A DNA stretch of 64,000 bases from Paenibacillus tianjinensis (GTDB lineage Bacteria > Bacillota > Bacilli > Paenibacillales > Paenibacillaceae): positions 682,001-746,000 of the forward strand of contig NZ_CP070969.1 in NCBI RefSeq assembly GCF_017086365.1. Reading direction: 5' to 3'. The position numbers and the translations under genes are program-made. Shown piece by piece: positions 26,728 to 33,990 of the stretch (its first letter is position 1; each line of letters starts with the position of its first letter). A model generated the notes under the pieces. It was not told where the DNA came from, ran no database searches, and saw only the letters and a list, made by a program, of their open reading frames with translations.

Positions 26728-28119
26728 ATGCGTTCGCATGAAGTGCAAAGACAGCAGAATATCTCGCAAGAGAGCTTACGGCAAAGAGAAGCGGTGAAGC
26801 CGCCAGGGTATGCCGGAGCGCCGAGTTCTTCGTCGGCACAAATCGCCCCTTCCTCTCGCGAAGCAGAGAGCAACTTGCTGGAGCGAATGCTCGAAGGAGA
26901 CAACCTTCGGCTCGCGTATAAACGAGTGGTACAAAACGGAGGAGCGCCCGGTGTGGACAATGTAACGGTAGCGAATCTACAAGCTTATTTGAAAACACAT
27001 TGGGAATCGGTGAAAGCCGAACTTCTAGCGGGGGCTTACAGACCTGCGTCAGTCAAACGGGTGGAAATCCCCAAACCCGGAGGCGGTGTAAGGCTACTAG
27101 GCATCCCAACCGTTATGGACCGTTTTCTCCAGCAGGCGCTTCTACAAGTCATGAACCCGATCTTTGACGCAGAGTTCTCCTGGTATAGCTATGGCTTTCG
27201 ACCGGGGAAAAGTGCACATGACGCCGTGAAACAAGCGCAAAGATATATCCAAAGTGGCCTCCGGTGGGTCATAGACCTCGATCTGGAGAAATTCTTTGAC
27301 CGGATAAACCACGACATGCTGATGGCAAGAGTGGCGCGGAAAGTGACAGACAAAAGAGTACTGATCCTGATTCGTGCGTATCTGAACGCCGGAGTTATGG
27401 TGAACGGAAAGCTGGAACGTAGCCGGGAAGGAACGCCCCAAGGCGGTCCGCTCAGTCCGCTTTTGGCAAACATTCTACTGGACGATCTGGATAAGGAATT
27501 GGCCGGACGCGGGCTGCGTTTTGTACGCTATGCGGACGACTGTAATATCTTTGTGGCGAGTAAACGAGCGGGCGAACGGGTCATGGAATCGGTTAGCCGA
27601 TTTGTAGAAGGAAAGCTGAAACTGAAAGTGAACCGGGATAAAAGTGCGGTAGCAAGACCGTGGCACCGAAAGTTCTTAGGTTTCAGTTTCCTGAGTCAGA
27701 AGCAGGCAACGATTCGATTAGCTCCGAAAACAATCTCGCGATTCAAGGAAAGAATCCGTGAACTAACGAATCGAACGTGGTCCATTTCCATGGAAGAGCG
27801 AATTCGCCAAGTGAACCGGTATGTGATGGGGTGGCTTGGCTATTTCCATCTGGCGTCGGCGAAGAAACACCTCCAAACGCTGGACCAATGGATTCGGAGG
27901 AGGCTGCGAATGTGCCTGTGGAAACAATGGAAACGAGTGCGCACACGAATCCGCGAACTCCGGGCGCTTGGGGTGCCCGAGTGGGCCTGTTTCACAATGG
28001 CAAACTCACGGCGAGGCGCATGGGAAATGTCCCGGAACACAAATAATGCCCTTCCCACTTCCTACTGGGAAGGGAAAGGGCTGAAAAGTTTGCTTTCACG
28101 TTACTTGGAGCTTTGTTAA
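26728..28119 (+). CDS. group II intron reverse transcriptase/maturase
   Basis: A 463-residue intron-encoded protein. The reverse transcriptase domain has GAPGVDNVTV, RLLGIPTVMDRFLQQAL, SYGFRPGKSAHDAV, the GTPQGGPLSPLLANILLDDLD block and the catalytic YADD (FVRYADDCNIFV, near residue 270). A maturase (GIIM-like) domain follows at about 350-430 (YVMGWLGYFHLASAKKHLQTLDQWIRRRLR in pieces). No C-terminal HNH endonuclease is present, as is normal for class C. The frame is intact, so the intron may be mobile. GGAGAGAGGAAACCG precedes the ATG. Confidence 0.95.
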   Translation: MRSHEVQRQQNISQESLRQREAVKPPGYAGAPSSSSAQIAPSSREAESNLLERMLEGDNLRLAYKRVVQNGGAPGVDNVTVANLQAYLKTHWESVKAELLAGAYRPASVKRVEIPKPGGGVRLLGIPTVMDRFLQQALLQVMNPIFDAEFSWYSYGFRPGKSAHDAVKQAQRYIQSGLRWVIDLDLEKFFDRINHDMLMARVARKVTDKRVLILIRAYLNAGVMVNGKLERSREGTPQGGPLSPLLANILLDDLDKELAGRGLRFVRYADDCNIFVASKRAGERVMESVSRFVEGKLKLKVNRDKSAVARPWHRKFLGFSFLSQKQATIRLAPKTISRFKERIRELTNRTWSISMEERIRQVNRYVMGWLGYFHLASAKKHLQTLDQWIRRRLRMCLWKQWKRVRTRIRELRALGVPEWACFTMANSRRGAWEMSRNTNNALPTSYWEGKGLKSLLSRYLELC

Positions 28120-28125
28120 CCTTTT

Positions 28126-28167
28126 GGAACCGCCGTATGCGGACCCGCATGTACGGTGGTGTGAGAG
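28126..28167 (+). ncRNA. intron domain V (catalytic RNA hairpin)
   Basis: GGAACCGCCGTATGCGG followed by ACCCGCATGTACGGTGGT forms the short conserved hairpin of domain V (CCGCCGTATGCGG pairs with CCGCATGTACGGTGG) just after the maturase stop. Confidence 0.8.
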
Positions 28168-28260
28168 GACGGGGGCTCGCCGCCCCCTCCTACTCGATTG
28201 TACGGTGGAAAGTAAGTTGCAGTATTCGGCCGATTTGAACCAAAAGTACTCTTATGTATT

Positions 28261-28458
28261 TTAATTTTCTGTTATTAAATTGTCCACCTGTAATAGAGTA
28301 TAAAAGACAATACGCCCGGGTATTTTTACCTTACCAAAGATTCCTCCATTCTTATCTGTTAGAATCATGTTTACATTGGGCTTGTAGATTTGAACCGTGT
28401 GGTCTGACTCATCCAAAGACAATAACGTAAACAAGTTTTCAGATAATTGTGTTATGAG
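28261..28458 (-). pseudogene. unrecognised protein fragment on minus strand
   Basis: The only coding-like signal in the 314 bases after the intron. Read on the minus strand, 65 codons give a natural sequence containing ENLFTLLSLDESDHTVQIYK and later NGGIFGKVKIPGRIVFYTLL, ending at TAA 28261-28263. An upstream stop (28459-28461) and the lack of a start or ribosome site suggest a gene remnant. A neighbouring frame gives a short MNNVAHNTII piece just upstream, consistent with a frameshift. Its style resembles part of a secreted Paenibacillus protein, but I cannot name a family. Confidence 0.4.
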
Positions 28459-28512
28459 CTACATTATTCATATCTCTGAGACTTTTAGCGCAGGGAGAAA
28501 TTCATCTTCAAC

Positions 28513-28935
28513 CTATCTCTCCGTCTGCTCCGTCATCAGTCCCCAGCGGAAGCCAAACTTATCAACGACTGAAGCCATACATGAACTGTAGGTTGTGCTG
28601 CGCAAGGGATGAATGACGCTGCCGCCGTCCGTTAGAACCTGGTATGCCTGTTTTACCTGATCCGCAGTTTCAAAAGTCACGGTAAGGAAAAGAGAGGTGC
28701 TCTTTGATGCATCCAGCCCGATTTCATCTGCAAGCATGAAACGCTGACTGCCGATATAACCCTCTGAGTGGTATACATACGCTTGCTGTTCTGGAGTTAA
28801 GCTGACGTTCCAGTCGCGCGGATCTGCATCAGAGTAATGCAGTATGTAACTGGTTTTTAGGTTAAAAGCCTTTTGGTACAAGCCGATGGCTTCTTCACAT
28901 TGTCCGTAAAAGTGCAGCGTAGGGGTCACGATCAT
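28513..28935 (-). CDS. VOC superfamily protein (PhnB-like glyoxalase fold)
   Basis: A 140-residue protein with the PhnB/DUF1428-type VOC pattern: VTPTLHFYGQCEEAIGLYQKAF at the start, SEGYIGSQRFMLAD in the middle and a C-terminal DKFGFRWGLM. These small beta-alpha-beta-beta-beta proteins include metal-dependent glyoxalase-type enzymes and antibiotic-binding proteins; many are uncharacterised. AAGGGAGCTGAAGAAC lies before the ATG. There is no partner in operon. Confidence 0.85.
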   Translation of the reverse strand: MIVTPTLHFYGQCEEAIGLYQKAFNLKTSYILHYSDADPRDWNVSLTPEQQAYVYHSEGYIGSQRFMLADEIGLDASKSTSLFLTVTFETADQVKQAYQVLTDGGSVIHPLRSTTYSSCMASVVDKFGFRWGLMTEQTER

Positions 28936-28974
28936 TGTTCTTCAGCTCCCTTGGGTATTCTCCTGAATCAAATG

Positions 28975-29227
28975 TTAGTTCAGCAAGAAAGACTCCTCTT
29001 TAAGATACTTTTGACAATAGTGTTCGATGACATAGGGGATGGTGCGGGACAAATCTTCCTGCTCCGGCGGATTTACAGAGAGGAAGGCAAAGTTTCTTTA
29101 GAATAGTCCAAATGAAATAGCGCTCGAGCAGATTCACATGACCAGGTAAATCCAGCTCAGTGATCCCCAAATCGTATTTCTTCAACGCTTCCTGCGCAAT
29201 GATTGCATAGTCGCTTTCCGTAAACAC
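28975..29227 (-). pseudogene. short gene with single-base frameshift, function unknown
   Basis: A GTG start at 29227 (TTGGAGC upstream) opens a frame MFTESDYAIIAQEALKKYD continuing to LLERYFIWTIL. After an AAAGAAA run at about 29097-29103 that frame turns unnatural, while the adjacent frame continues sensibly (FAFLSVNPPEQEDLSRTIPY ... EESFLLN) to TAA 28975-28977. Removing one A would join them into about 83 residues. Either a real inactivating mutation or a sequencing error. I do not recognise the family. Confidence 0.55.
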
Positions 29228-29253
29228 TTAACCAGCTCCAATATTATCCGTTT

Positions 29254-29793
29254 TCAATATTCTACCATATCATCCTTGGAATACAGGTGCTTTTTCCACT
29301 TTCTGATTTTTGCCCGGAAGCTCTTAAACGGCGCAGCCGAATTGATGTGAATCCAGCGGGCCATCGGCCAGTTGTCCTTGCTGCCTGTCCACCCGCGGAT
29401 GCCTTGGGTAAATAATTCTTCTTCGGTTAACGTGCCGATCCAAGCCAGCCACTGCTGTTCCGCCTGCCGGAATAATTCCCGGAGCTCAGCTAGTGAATAT
29501 ACGGCATACTCTGAGTAAAAGGATTGGTACAGACCTCCAAGCTGGTTCCATTTATAGAGCGGAGATGGCATACATACAGCACGCCCTTCAAGCTCCGCCT
29601 TGTCCCAGCCCATCACCAAATGAAGCCAGCCCAGCTGATAGGCGATCATCTCGGCAGGTGTCCGATCCACTTCGGGTATCCGCAAATCTTTGTGACTGTC
29701 ATTGATTTCTGCAAATTCAGCGTCCAGCAACAGGTAATGGGTATGAATGGTTTCCACTAAATTCTGTTTGGATGTGTATTCATAGCTTGCCAT
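29254..29793 (-). CDS. ClbS/DfsB family four-helix bundle protein (DUF1706)
   Basis: A 179-residue soluble protein with the family pattern: SKQNLVETIHTHYLLLDAEF, RTPAEMIAYQLGWLHLVMGWD, then WNQLGGLYQSFYSEY and FTQGIRGWTG with the closing NSAAPFKSFRAKIRKWKK. ClbS, the best studied member, protects producers from colibactin by acting on its cyclopropane. Most homologues, including this one, have no known substrate. AGGAGGGA fits the ATG at 29793 better than the GTG at 29802. Confidence 0.88.
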   Translation of the reverse strand: MASYEYTSKQNLVETIHTHYLLLDAEFAEINDSHKDLRIPEVDRTPAEMIAYQLGWLHLVMGWDKAELEGRAVCMPSPLYKWNQLGGLYQSFYSEYAVYSLAELRELFRQAEQQWLAWIGTLTEEELFTQGIRGWTGSKDNWPMARWIHINSAAPFKSFRAKIRKWKKHLYSKDDMVEY

Positions 29794-29964
29794 AACACGC
29801 ACTCCCTCCTGATCTTGATTTAGTTATAACATATGGCTGTGACAGCTGTATGTCTAGTTCATGCGGACATTCATTTAATCTTCAGGTTGGGTAACTATAA
29901 TACGTTTATTAAACTGAAGGATGGATAGTTTAAGGGTTTTTGATTGTGCTAGAGGAGGTATTTC

Positions 29965-31524
29965 ATGGTACGGAGAATTCAAAAATCAATGTATGTCATA
30001 CTCGCGTTATTCATGGGACTGTTTATGGTGTCCTGCTTTTTTATCAGGGCGAAGTATAGCTATTTCGTATACGGAGATACGCCGGTGCTGGAGAAGCAGG
30101 AGCTGGGGCTCTTTATTCTGGTCATTGCGGTAGTGCTGGCACTAAGCGTTGCGCTGTATAAAATAAGTCTGAAGCTTAACAAATTCAGCAGAAAAGTCGT
30201 CATTCCAGTTGTACTGCTATGTTCCTTTACTGTTCAGCTCGCGATCATCTTCCTGTTCCCCCGCCTGCCGACGGATGATTCACAGACAGTGCTGTCACTG
30301 GCGCTCGATATGCTGTACCGGGGGGATTATTCATCCTTTGACACGAGCGGTTATCTGCATATGTTTCCGTTTAATTTCTCGACCGTCTTGTACTTGAAAA
30401 TGCTGCTGTTTGCCTTCCCGGACAATTACCTGACCCTCAAAATATTCAATATTCTGTTTACACTCGTTACAACGCTAATGATCTATCTGCTGTACAAAGA
30501 ACTCAATTACAAATCCAAAGAACAGGACTATGGGATCTTAGTTTTTGCCGCAACCTATATTCCCTCCTTATTGATGAGCAATTTCATCTATAACGATGTG
30601 ATCGCAACGGCCTTTCTGACGAGCGCTGTATATTGTGCCGTGAAATTTATCAAAAAAAGATCGCTCAAGGATATTATCTTCGCAGCAATTCTGCTGGCCG
30701 TAGGGAACTACTTCCGGAGTATCGGCGTTATTTTTCTGATTACGATCCTCCTTAGTCTGCTGTTCAGCATACGTACGATAGGGGTGAAGAAGGGCGTAAC
30801 CGCGTTATTCGTCACGGCTATTGTATTTAATGTTCCCGGCTGGACTCAGAATGCAGTGTTGCAGGCGGCGAATGTCGTTGATGAACCGGTTAATGCAAAC
30901 TCTGCGCCCGTCTATATGTGGCTGAATATGGGAATCAATCTGGAGACGTTCGGCTTCTGGGACAACCGGGAGAGCTATAGGATCTATCAGCAGGATGCCA
31001 ACTATAATAAAGCTGAAAGTACGGAGCTGTTTAAAGAGGAAATCAGCAATAAGCTCTCTGGGGCGAGCCTGGGCGATTTAGTGAACATGTATTACAAGAA
31101 AATCATCTGGACCTGGACGGAAGGCACTTATCAGGTGGAACGGTACGGGCTTGGAAATGACGGATCCTCCGGCAACAGCGGAAGAATGATTGGGGCTGTT
31201 ATGGATAGCTACAGTTACACGAATGCTGCTACAGATTTGTTTAAGGGTGATTCCAATTACCGGAGCGGACTGCTGTGGCTGCTATATGTCCTGAACTTCC
31301 TGATGTACGGCGGTATCCTCATCCGTCTGGTTGGCGGAATTAGAGCCGGAAGGTTTGAGGAAGACCCTGTTATTCTAGTGGTTCTTGGATTTATCGGCTT
31401 CTATCTCCTGTGGGAAATCAAGTCCCGGTATATATATCCGGTGTACCCGATGCTGCTTGTGTTGTCCTACATGGGCTTCAAAGACATATACGAATATATG
31501 TTGAAACGATATTTCACTAGATGA
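29965..31524 (+). CDS. polytopic membrane glycosyltransferase, GT39/ArnT-like
   Basis: A 519-residue integral membrane protein with about 11-12 hydrophobic segments. After two TM helices a loop carries FPRLPTDDSQTVLSLALDML. The Asp-Asp in this first large loop is the expected catalytic site of GT-C enzymes (PMT/ArnT type). These transfer sugar from polyprenyl-phosphate donors to proteins or wall polymers outside the membrane. A C-terminal soluble stretch at about 320-420 precedes the last helices. GAGGAGG precedes the ATG. The Gly-rich lipoprotein gene follows 54 bases later and may be co-transcribed. Acceptor and donor are unknown. Confidence 0.78.
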   Translation: MVRRIQKSMYVILALFMGLFMVSCFFIRAKYSYFVYGDTPVLEKQELGLFILVIAVVLALSVALYKISLKLNKFSRKVVIPVVLLCSFTVQLAIIFLFPRLPTDDSQTVLSLALDMLYRGDYSSFDTSGYLHMFPFNFSTVLYLKMLLFAFPDNYLTLKIFNILFTLVTTLMIYLLYKELNYKSKEQDYGILVFAATYIPSLLMSNFIYNDVIATAFLTSAVYCAVKFIKKRSLKDIIFAAILLAVGNYFRSIGVIFLITILLSLLFSIRTIGVKKGVTALFVTAIVFNVPGWTQNAVLQAANVVDEPVNANSAPVYMWLNMGINLETFGFWDNRESYRIYQQDANYNKAESTELFKEEISNKLSGASLGDLVNMYYKKIIWTWTEGTYQVERYGLGNDGSSGNSGRMIGAVMDSYSYTNAATDLFKGDSNYRSGLLWLLYVLNFLMYGGILIRLVGGIRAGRFEEDPVILVVLGFIGFYLLWEIKSRYIYPVYPMLLVLSYMGFKDIYEYMLKRYFTR

Positions 31525-31537
31525 ATTATTTTCACCC

Positions 31538-31570
31538 GGAAAGGGGGAAAGGGGGAAAGGGGGAAAGGAG
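31538..31570 (+). repeat. GGGGGAAA tandem repeat over a ribosome binding site
   Basis: Three perfect 8-base GGGGGAAA units (31543-31550, 31551-31558, 31559-31566), preceded by GGAAA and followed by GGAG, giving a pure purine tract. The last unit runs into the AGGAG ribosome site of the gene at 31579. Confidence 0.85.
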
Positions 31571-31578
31571 ATAGGGCG

Positions 31579-31827
31579 ATGCGGACCAAACGATATCTTG
31601 CTTTGATTATAGCCGTGCTAAGCTGCTCGATGGTGCTCGTCTCCTGTGATGCCATCACTGCCCAGAAGATATCAAGTACCGATTCCGGCTCTAGGGGGAA
31701 CGGGGGACAGGGCTTCAAGGGAGGCCGGGGCATGGATGGCGGCGGGTTTCCCGGCATGAACGGTGGCTCGAGAAGAAACGGTGGGCAGGGGACGAACGGC
31801 GGTGGAGGGCCACTCGGGCGGAATTGA
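31579..31827 (+). CDS. small Gly-rich lipoprotein
   Basis: An 82-residue lipoprotein: signal MRTKRYLALIIAVLSCSMVLVSC with lipobox LVSC, then a short linker and about 45 residues made of GGQGFKGGRG, FPGMNGG and NGGQGTNGGGG blocks. Such low-complexity tails are disordered or wall-associated. AGGAG lies 8 bases before the ATG. I do not recognise a family. It may act with the preceding membrane glycosyltransferase, for example as its acceptor or partner, but only adjacency supports that. Confidence 0.65.
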   Translation: MRTKRYLALIIAVLSCSMVLVSCDAITAQKISSTDSGSRGNGGQGFKGGRGMDGGGFPGMNGGSRRNGGQGTNGGGGPLGRN

Positions 31828-31949
31828 ACAATAAGCCTCAAAATAGTGGGGAAATATTACCGGCCAGGAAAGCCTTAATAACCGGGATAACTATAAGGTT
31901 CAGGTAGGAAACGGCAGCACCCGGTATACGGAAATGGCCAAAAAGAAGC

Positions 31950-31990
31950 AAAAGCCAGGCGCAGCTCCCTTGGGGCTGTGCCTGGCTTTT
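31950..31990. terminator. strong bidirectional terminator
   Basis: AAAAGCCAGGC (31950-31960) pairs perfectly with GCCTGGCTTTT (31980-31990), with a further inner GCAGC/GCTGT pairing. The A-run and T-run make it usable from either side. Confidence 0.88.
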
Positions 31991-32025
31991 GGTTAATTTT
32001 GTTCTCGCTGCGCTCGTCCAGCTGG

Positions 32026-32158
32026 GCGAAATGAACGGTAAAAATCCCGTTGATTCCGGCGCAGACGGGTAATTTGACGGAATCAACGGTAAAAATCCCG
32101 TTGATTCCGGCGCAGACAGGCAATTTGGCGAAATGAACGGTAAAAATCCCGTTGATTC
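32026..32158. repeat. three 51-bp tandem units, each with a small palindrome
   Basis: The block AACGGTAAAAATCCCGTT recurs at 32034, 32085 and 32136, an exact 51-base period, joined by near-identical GATTCCGGCGCAGAC spacers. In the middle unit GAATCAACGG and CCGTTGATTC form a perfect 10-bp stem around TAAAAATC. The outer units have GAAATGAACGG in place of the left arm. Confidence 0.85.
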
Positions 32159-32190
32159 AAGCCGCCGGTGGGCCGAACGCTTGAATCAAC
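32151..32190 (-). terminator. hairpin downstream of ABC exporter operon
   Basis: GTTGATTCAAGC (32151-32162) pairs perfectly with GCTTGAATCAAC (32179-32190) over a 16-base loop, 25 bases past the stop of the exporter gene on the minus strand. It may slow or end transcription, although no T-run follows on that strand. Confidence 0.55.
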
Positions 32191-32214
32191 CCGGCGACAT
32201 TGCTTCAGTGCTCC

Positions 32215-33990
32215 TTAGGCTTCCATTTTCTGCGCCGTATAGAGCCGGTAGTAAAGGCCGCGGCTTGCGATCAGCTCATCATGGGAGCCGCTTTCCGCGA
32301 TACCTTTGTTCGACACATACATAATGCGGTCGCAGTTTTTCACGGTAGACAGGCGGTGCGCGATAATGAACGAGGTGCGCCCCTTGAGCAGTTCGTTAAG
32401 GCCCTTCTGCAGCAGCCGCTCGGTCTTGGCGTCGATGGAGGAGGTGGCTTCGTCCAGAATCAGAATACGCGGGTCAGCCAGCAGCGTTCTGGCGAAGGAG
32501 ATGAGCTGCCGTTGGCCTTGCGAGAGCTTGGAGCCGCGCTCATTCACCTCCGTCATATACCCGTGTTCGAACTCGCGGATGAATTCGTCCGCACAGACCG
32601 TCTTCGCCGCAGCAATAACCTCTTCCTCGGTTGCATCGAGTTTGCCGTAACGGATATTGTCCAGGATCGTCCCGGAGAAGATAAAGCTGTCCTGCAGCAT
32701 AATTCCCATCTGGCTGCGCAGGGATTTCATGGTGACCTGCGAGATATCCTGGCCATCAATCAGGATGCTGCCGCCGGTAAGATTATAGAAGCGGGAGATC
32801 AGGTTGACGACCGTTGTTTTGCCCGCGCCGGTCGGTCCGACAAGGGCGACACTCTCACCTGCCTGAACATTAAAGGAGATATTCTCCAGGATGTTCAGTC
32901 CAGGATCATAGGCAAAGGTTACGTCGTCGAAGGTGACCTGGCCCCGAACAGGCAGCAGTTCCTCCGCACCGGGGATATCGCTTACCGTAACCGGTTCATC
33001 CAGCGTTTCAAAGATACGCTCCAGATAGGCGACAGCATTTATGAAGTTGTTATACAGGTTCGAGAGATTCAGGATCGGCTGCCAGAAGCGGGCGGCGTAG
33101 GTGCTCATGGCGAGAATGACGCCGAAGGTGGCATCTTGCGGGCTCAGCGTGAGCAGGCCTACCAAAAAGATCAGTGTTGTAACGATCGTTGCCAGATTGT
33201 CGACAGAGAACGGAATCAGCGCGTTAAAACGCAAGGCCCGCATCCACTCTGTCCGGAAATTGCCGGCCAGACGGGTGAAGATGCCTTCATTGCGCTGTTC
33301 CCGTGAGAACATCTGGGTGACACCGATTCCGCTGATGCTCTCCTGCAGGTAGGCATTCAGGTTGGAGCTCTTATTGGATACCGCTTGCCATGCCCGGCGC
33401 TGCCGGGTTTTGATCAGCAGCATGATGCCGAGGAATACAGGCAGTCCGGCCAGTGTCACGAAGGAGAGCCGGACATCAACGGCGAACATGAAGGCGGCAA
33501 TGAACACCAGATTCACGATTTCCAGAATAAAGTTGATAATACCGTTGGACAGCACATCGGAAACCGAGTTGACGTAGTTGACAACCCGGATGAGGATTTT
33601 TCCCTGCGGGCGGTCGTCATAATATTTGAAGGGCAGTTCCTGCAGATGCTTGAACAAATCCGTACGGATGTCAAAAATAATGTCCTGCCCGACGCTCGTC
33701 ATAATGCGTGAACGGATGGTCGCCAGAATGACGCTGACCACGATGGTCAGCAGCATCAGCACCGACCAGCCGACCAGCGCAAGCTTCGCTTTTGCCGGAA
33801 TGGTTACATCCACGACATGCTGCATAATCAGCGGGGCCGACAGCGAAATGGCGGCGGATAAGGCGCTGAGAATGAACGCAATAATCATCGGTTTCTGCTT
33901 CCGTTTGATGTACACCATTGCACGCCGGAAGTGTTTGATATTAAATGGAGATTCCAGATTTTCGTCGACGTCGAATTTATTCCTTGCCAT
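32215..33990 (-). CDS. ABC exporter half-transporter with canonical nucleotide site
   Basis: A 591-residue type I ABC exporter subunit: six TM helices at about 35-325, then an ATPase domain. Walker A is GPTGAGKTTVVNL (near 385), signature LSQGQRQLISFARTL, Walker B ILILDEATSSID with the catalytic Glu, and switch His in IIAHRLST. All catalytic residues are canonical. It overlaps the partner gene by 14 bases (33977-33990), indicating translational coupling and a heterodimer like Bacillus BmrC/BmrD or Lactococcus LmrC/LmrD. The substrate, probably a drug or lipid, is unknown. Confidence 0.93.
   Translation of the reverse strand: MARNKFDVDENLESPFNIKHFRRAMVYIKRKQKPMIIAFILSALSAAISLSAPLIMQHVVDVTIPAKAKLALVGWSVLMLLTIVVSVILATIRSRIMTSVGQDIIFDIRTDLFKHLQELPFKYYDDRPQGKILIRVVNYVNSVSDVLSNGIINFILEIVNLVFIAAFMFAVDVRLSFVTLAGLPVFLGIMLLIKTRQRRAWQAVSNKSSNLNAYLQESISGIGVTQMFSREQRNEGIFTRLAGNFRTEWMRALRFNALIPFSVDNLATIVTTLIFLVGLLTLSPQDATFGVILAMSTYAARFWQPILNLSNLYNNFINAVAYLERIFETLDEPVTVSDIPGAEELLPVRGQVTFDDVTFAYDPGLNILENISFNVQAGESVALVGPTGAGKTTVVNLISRFYNLTGGSILIDGQDISQVTMKSLRSQMGIMLQDSFIFSGTILDNIRYGKLDATEEEVIAAAKTVCADEFIREFEHGYMTEVNERGSKLSQGQRQLISFARTLLADPRILILDEATSSIDAKTERLLQKGLNELLKGRTSFIIAHRLSTVKNCDRIMYVSNKGIAESGSHDELIASRGLYYRLYTAQKMEA

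Larger units (their letters stand above)
26313..28198 (+). mobile_element. group II intron, class C-like
   Basis: A self-splicing mobile intron of about 1.9 kb. The 5' end reads GTGGTACGCCCAGCATGGGC, then CATCTCTAGGGTGAAAGTCCCGAG in pieces, characteristic of bacterial class C introns. The last bases are CTACTCGAT after domains V and VI. It encodes the reverse transcriptase at 26728-28119. Class C introns insert just downstream of terminator hairpins in the same orientation, exactly as seen here. The 5' boundary could be off by a few bases because the usual start is GTGYG. Confidence 0.88.
31828..32214. other. 387-base non-coding stretch with terminators and tandem repeats
   Basis: No supported gene. 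It contains a strong terminator, three 51-bp tandem units and a 12-bp-stem hairpin, each listed separately. Two 82-codon minus-strand frames here arise only because 51 is a multiple of three. Confidence 0.75.

Noticed and set aside
31838-32123. Two 82-codon minus-strand frames with internally repeated peptides
   Set aside because: The repeated peptides come from the 51-bp (17-codon) tandem units; neither frame has a start site with a ribosome site.
32026-32158. CRISPR array
   Set aside because: Only three units with near-identical spacers and no cas genes; it is a plain tandem repeat.
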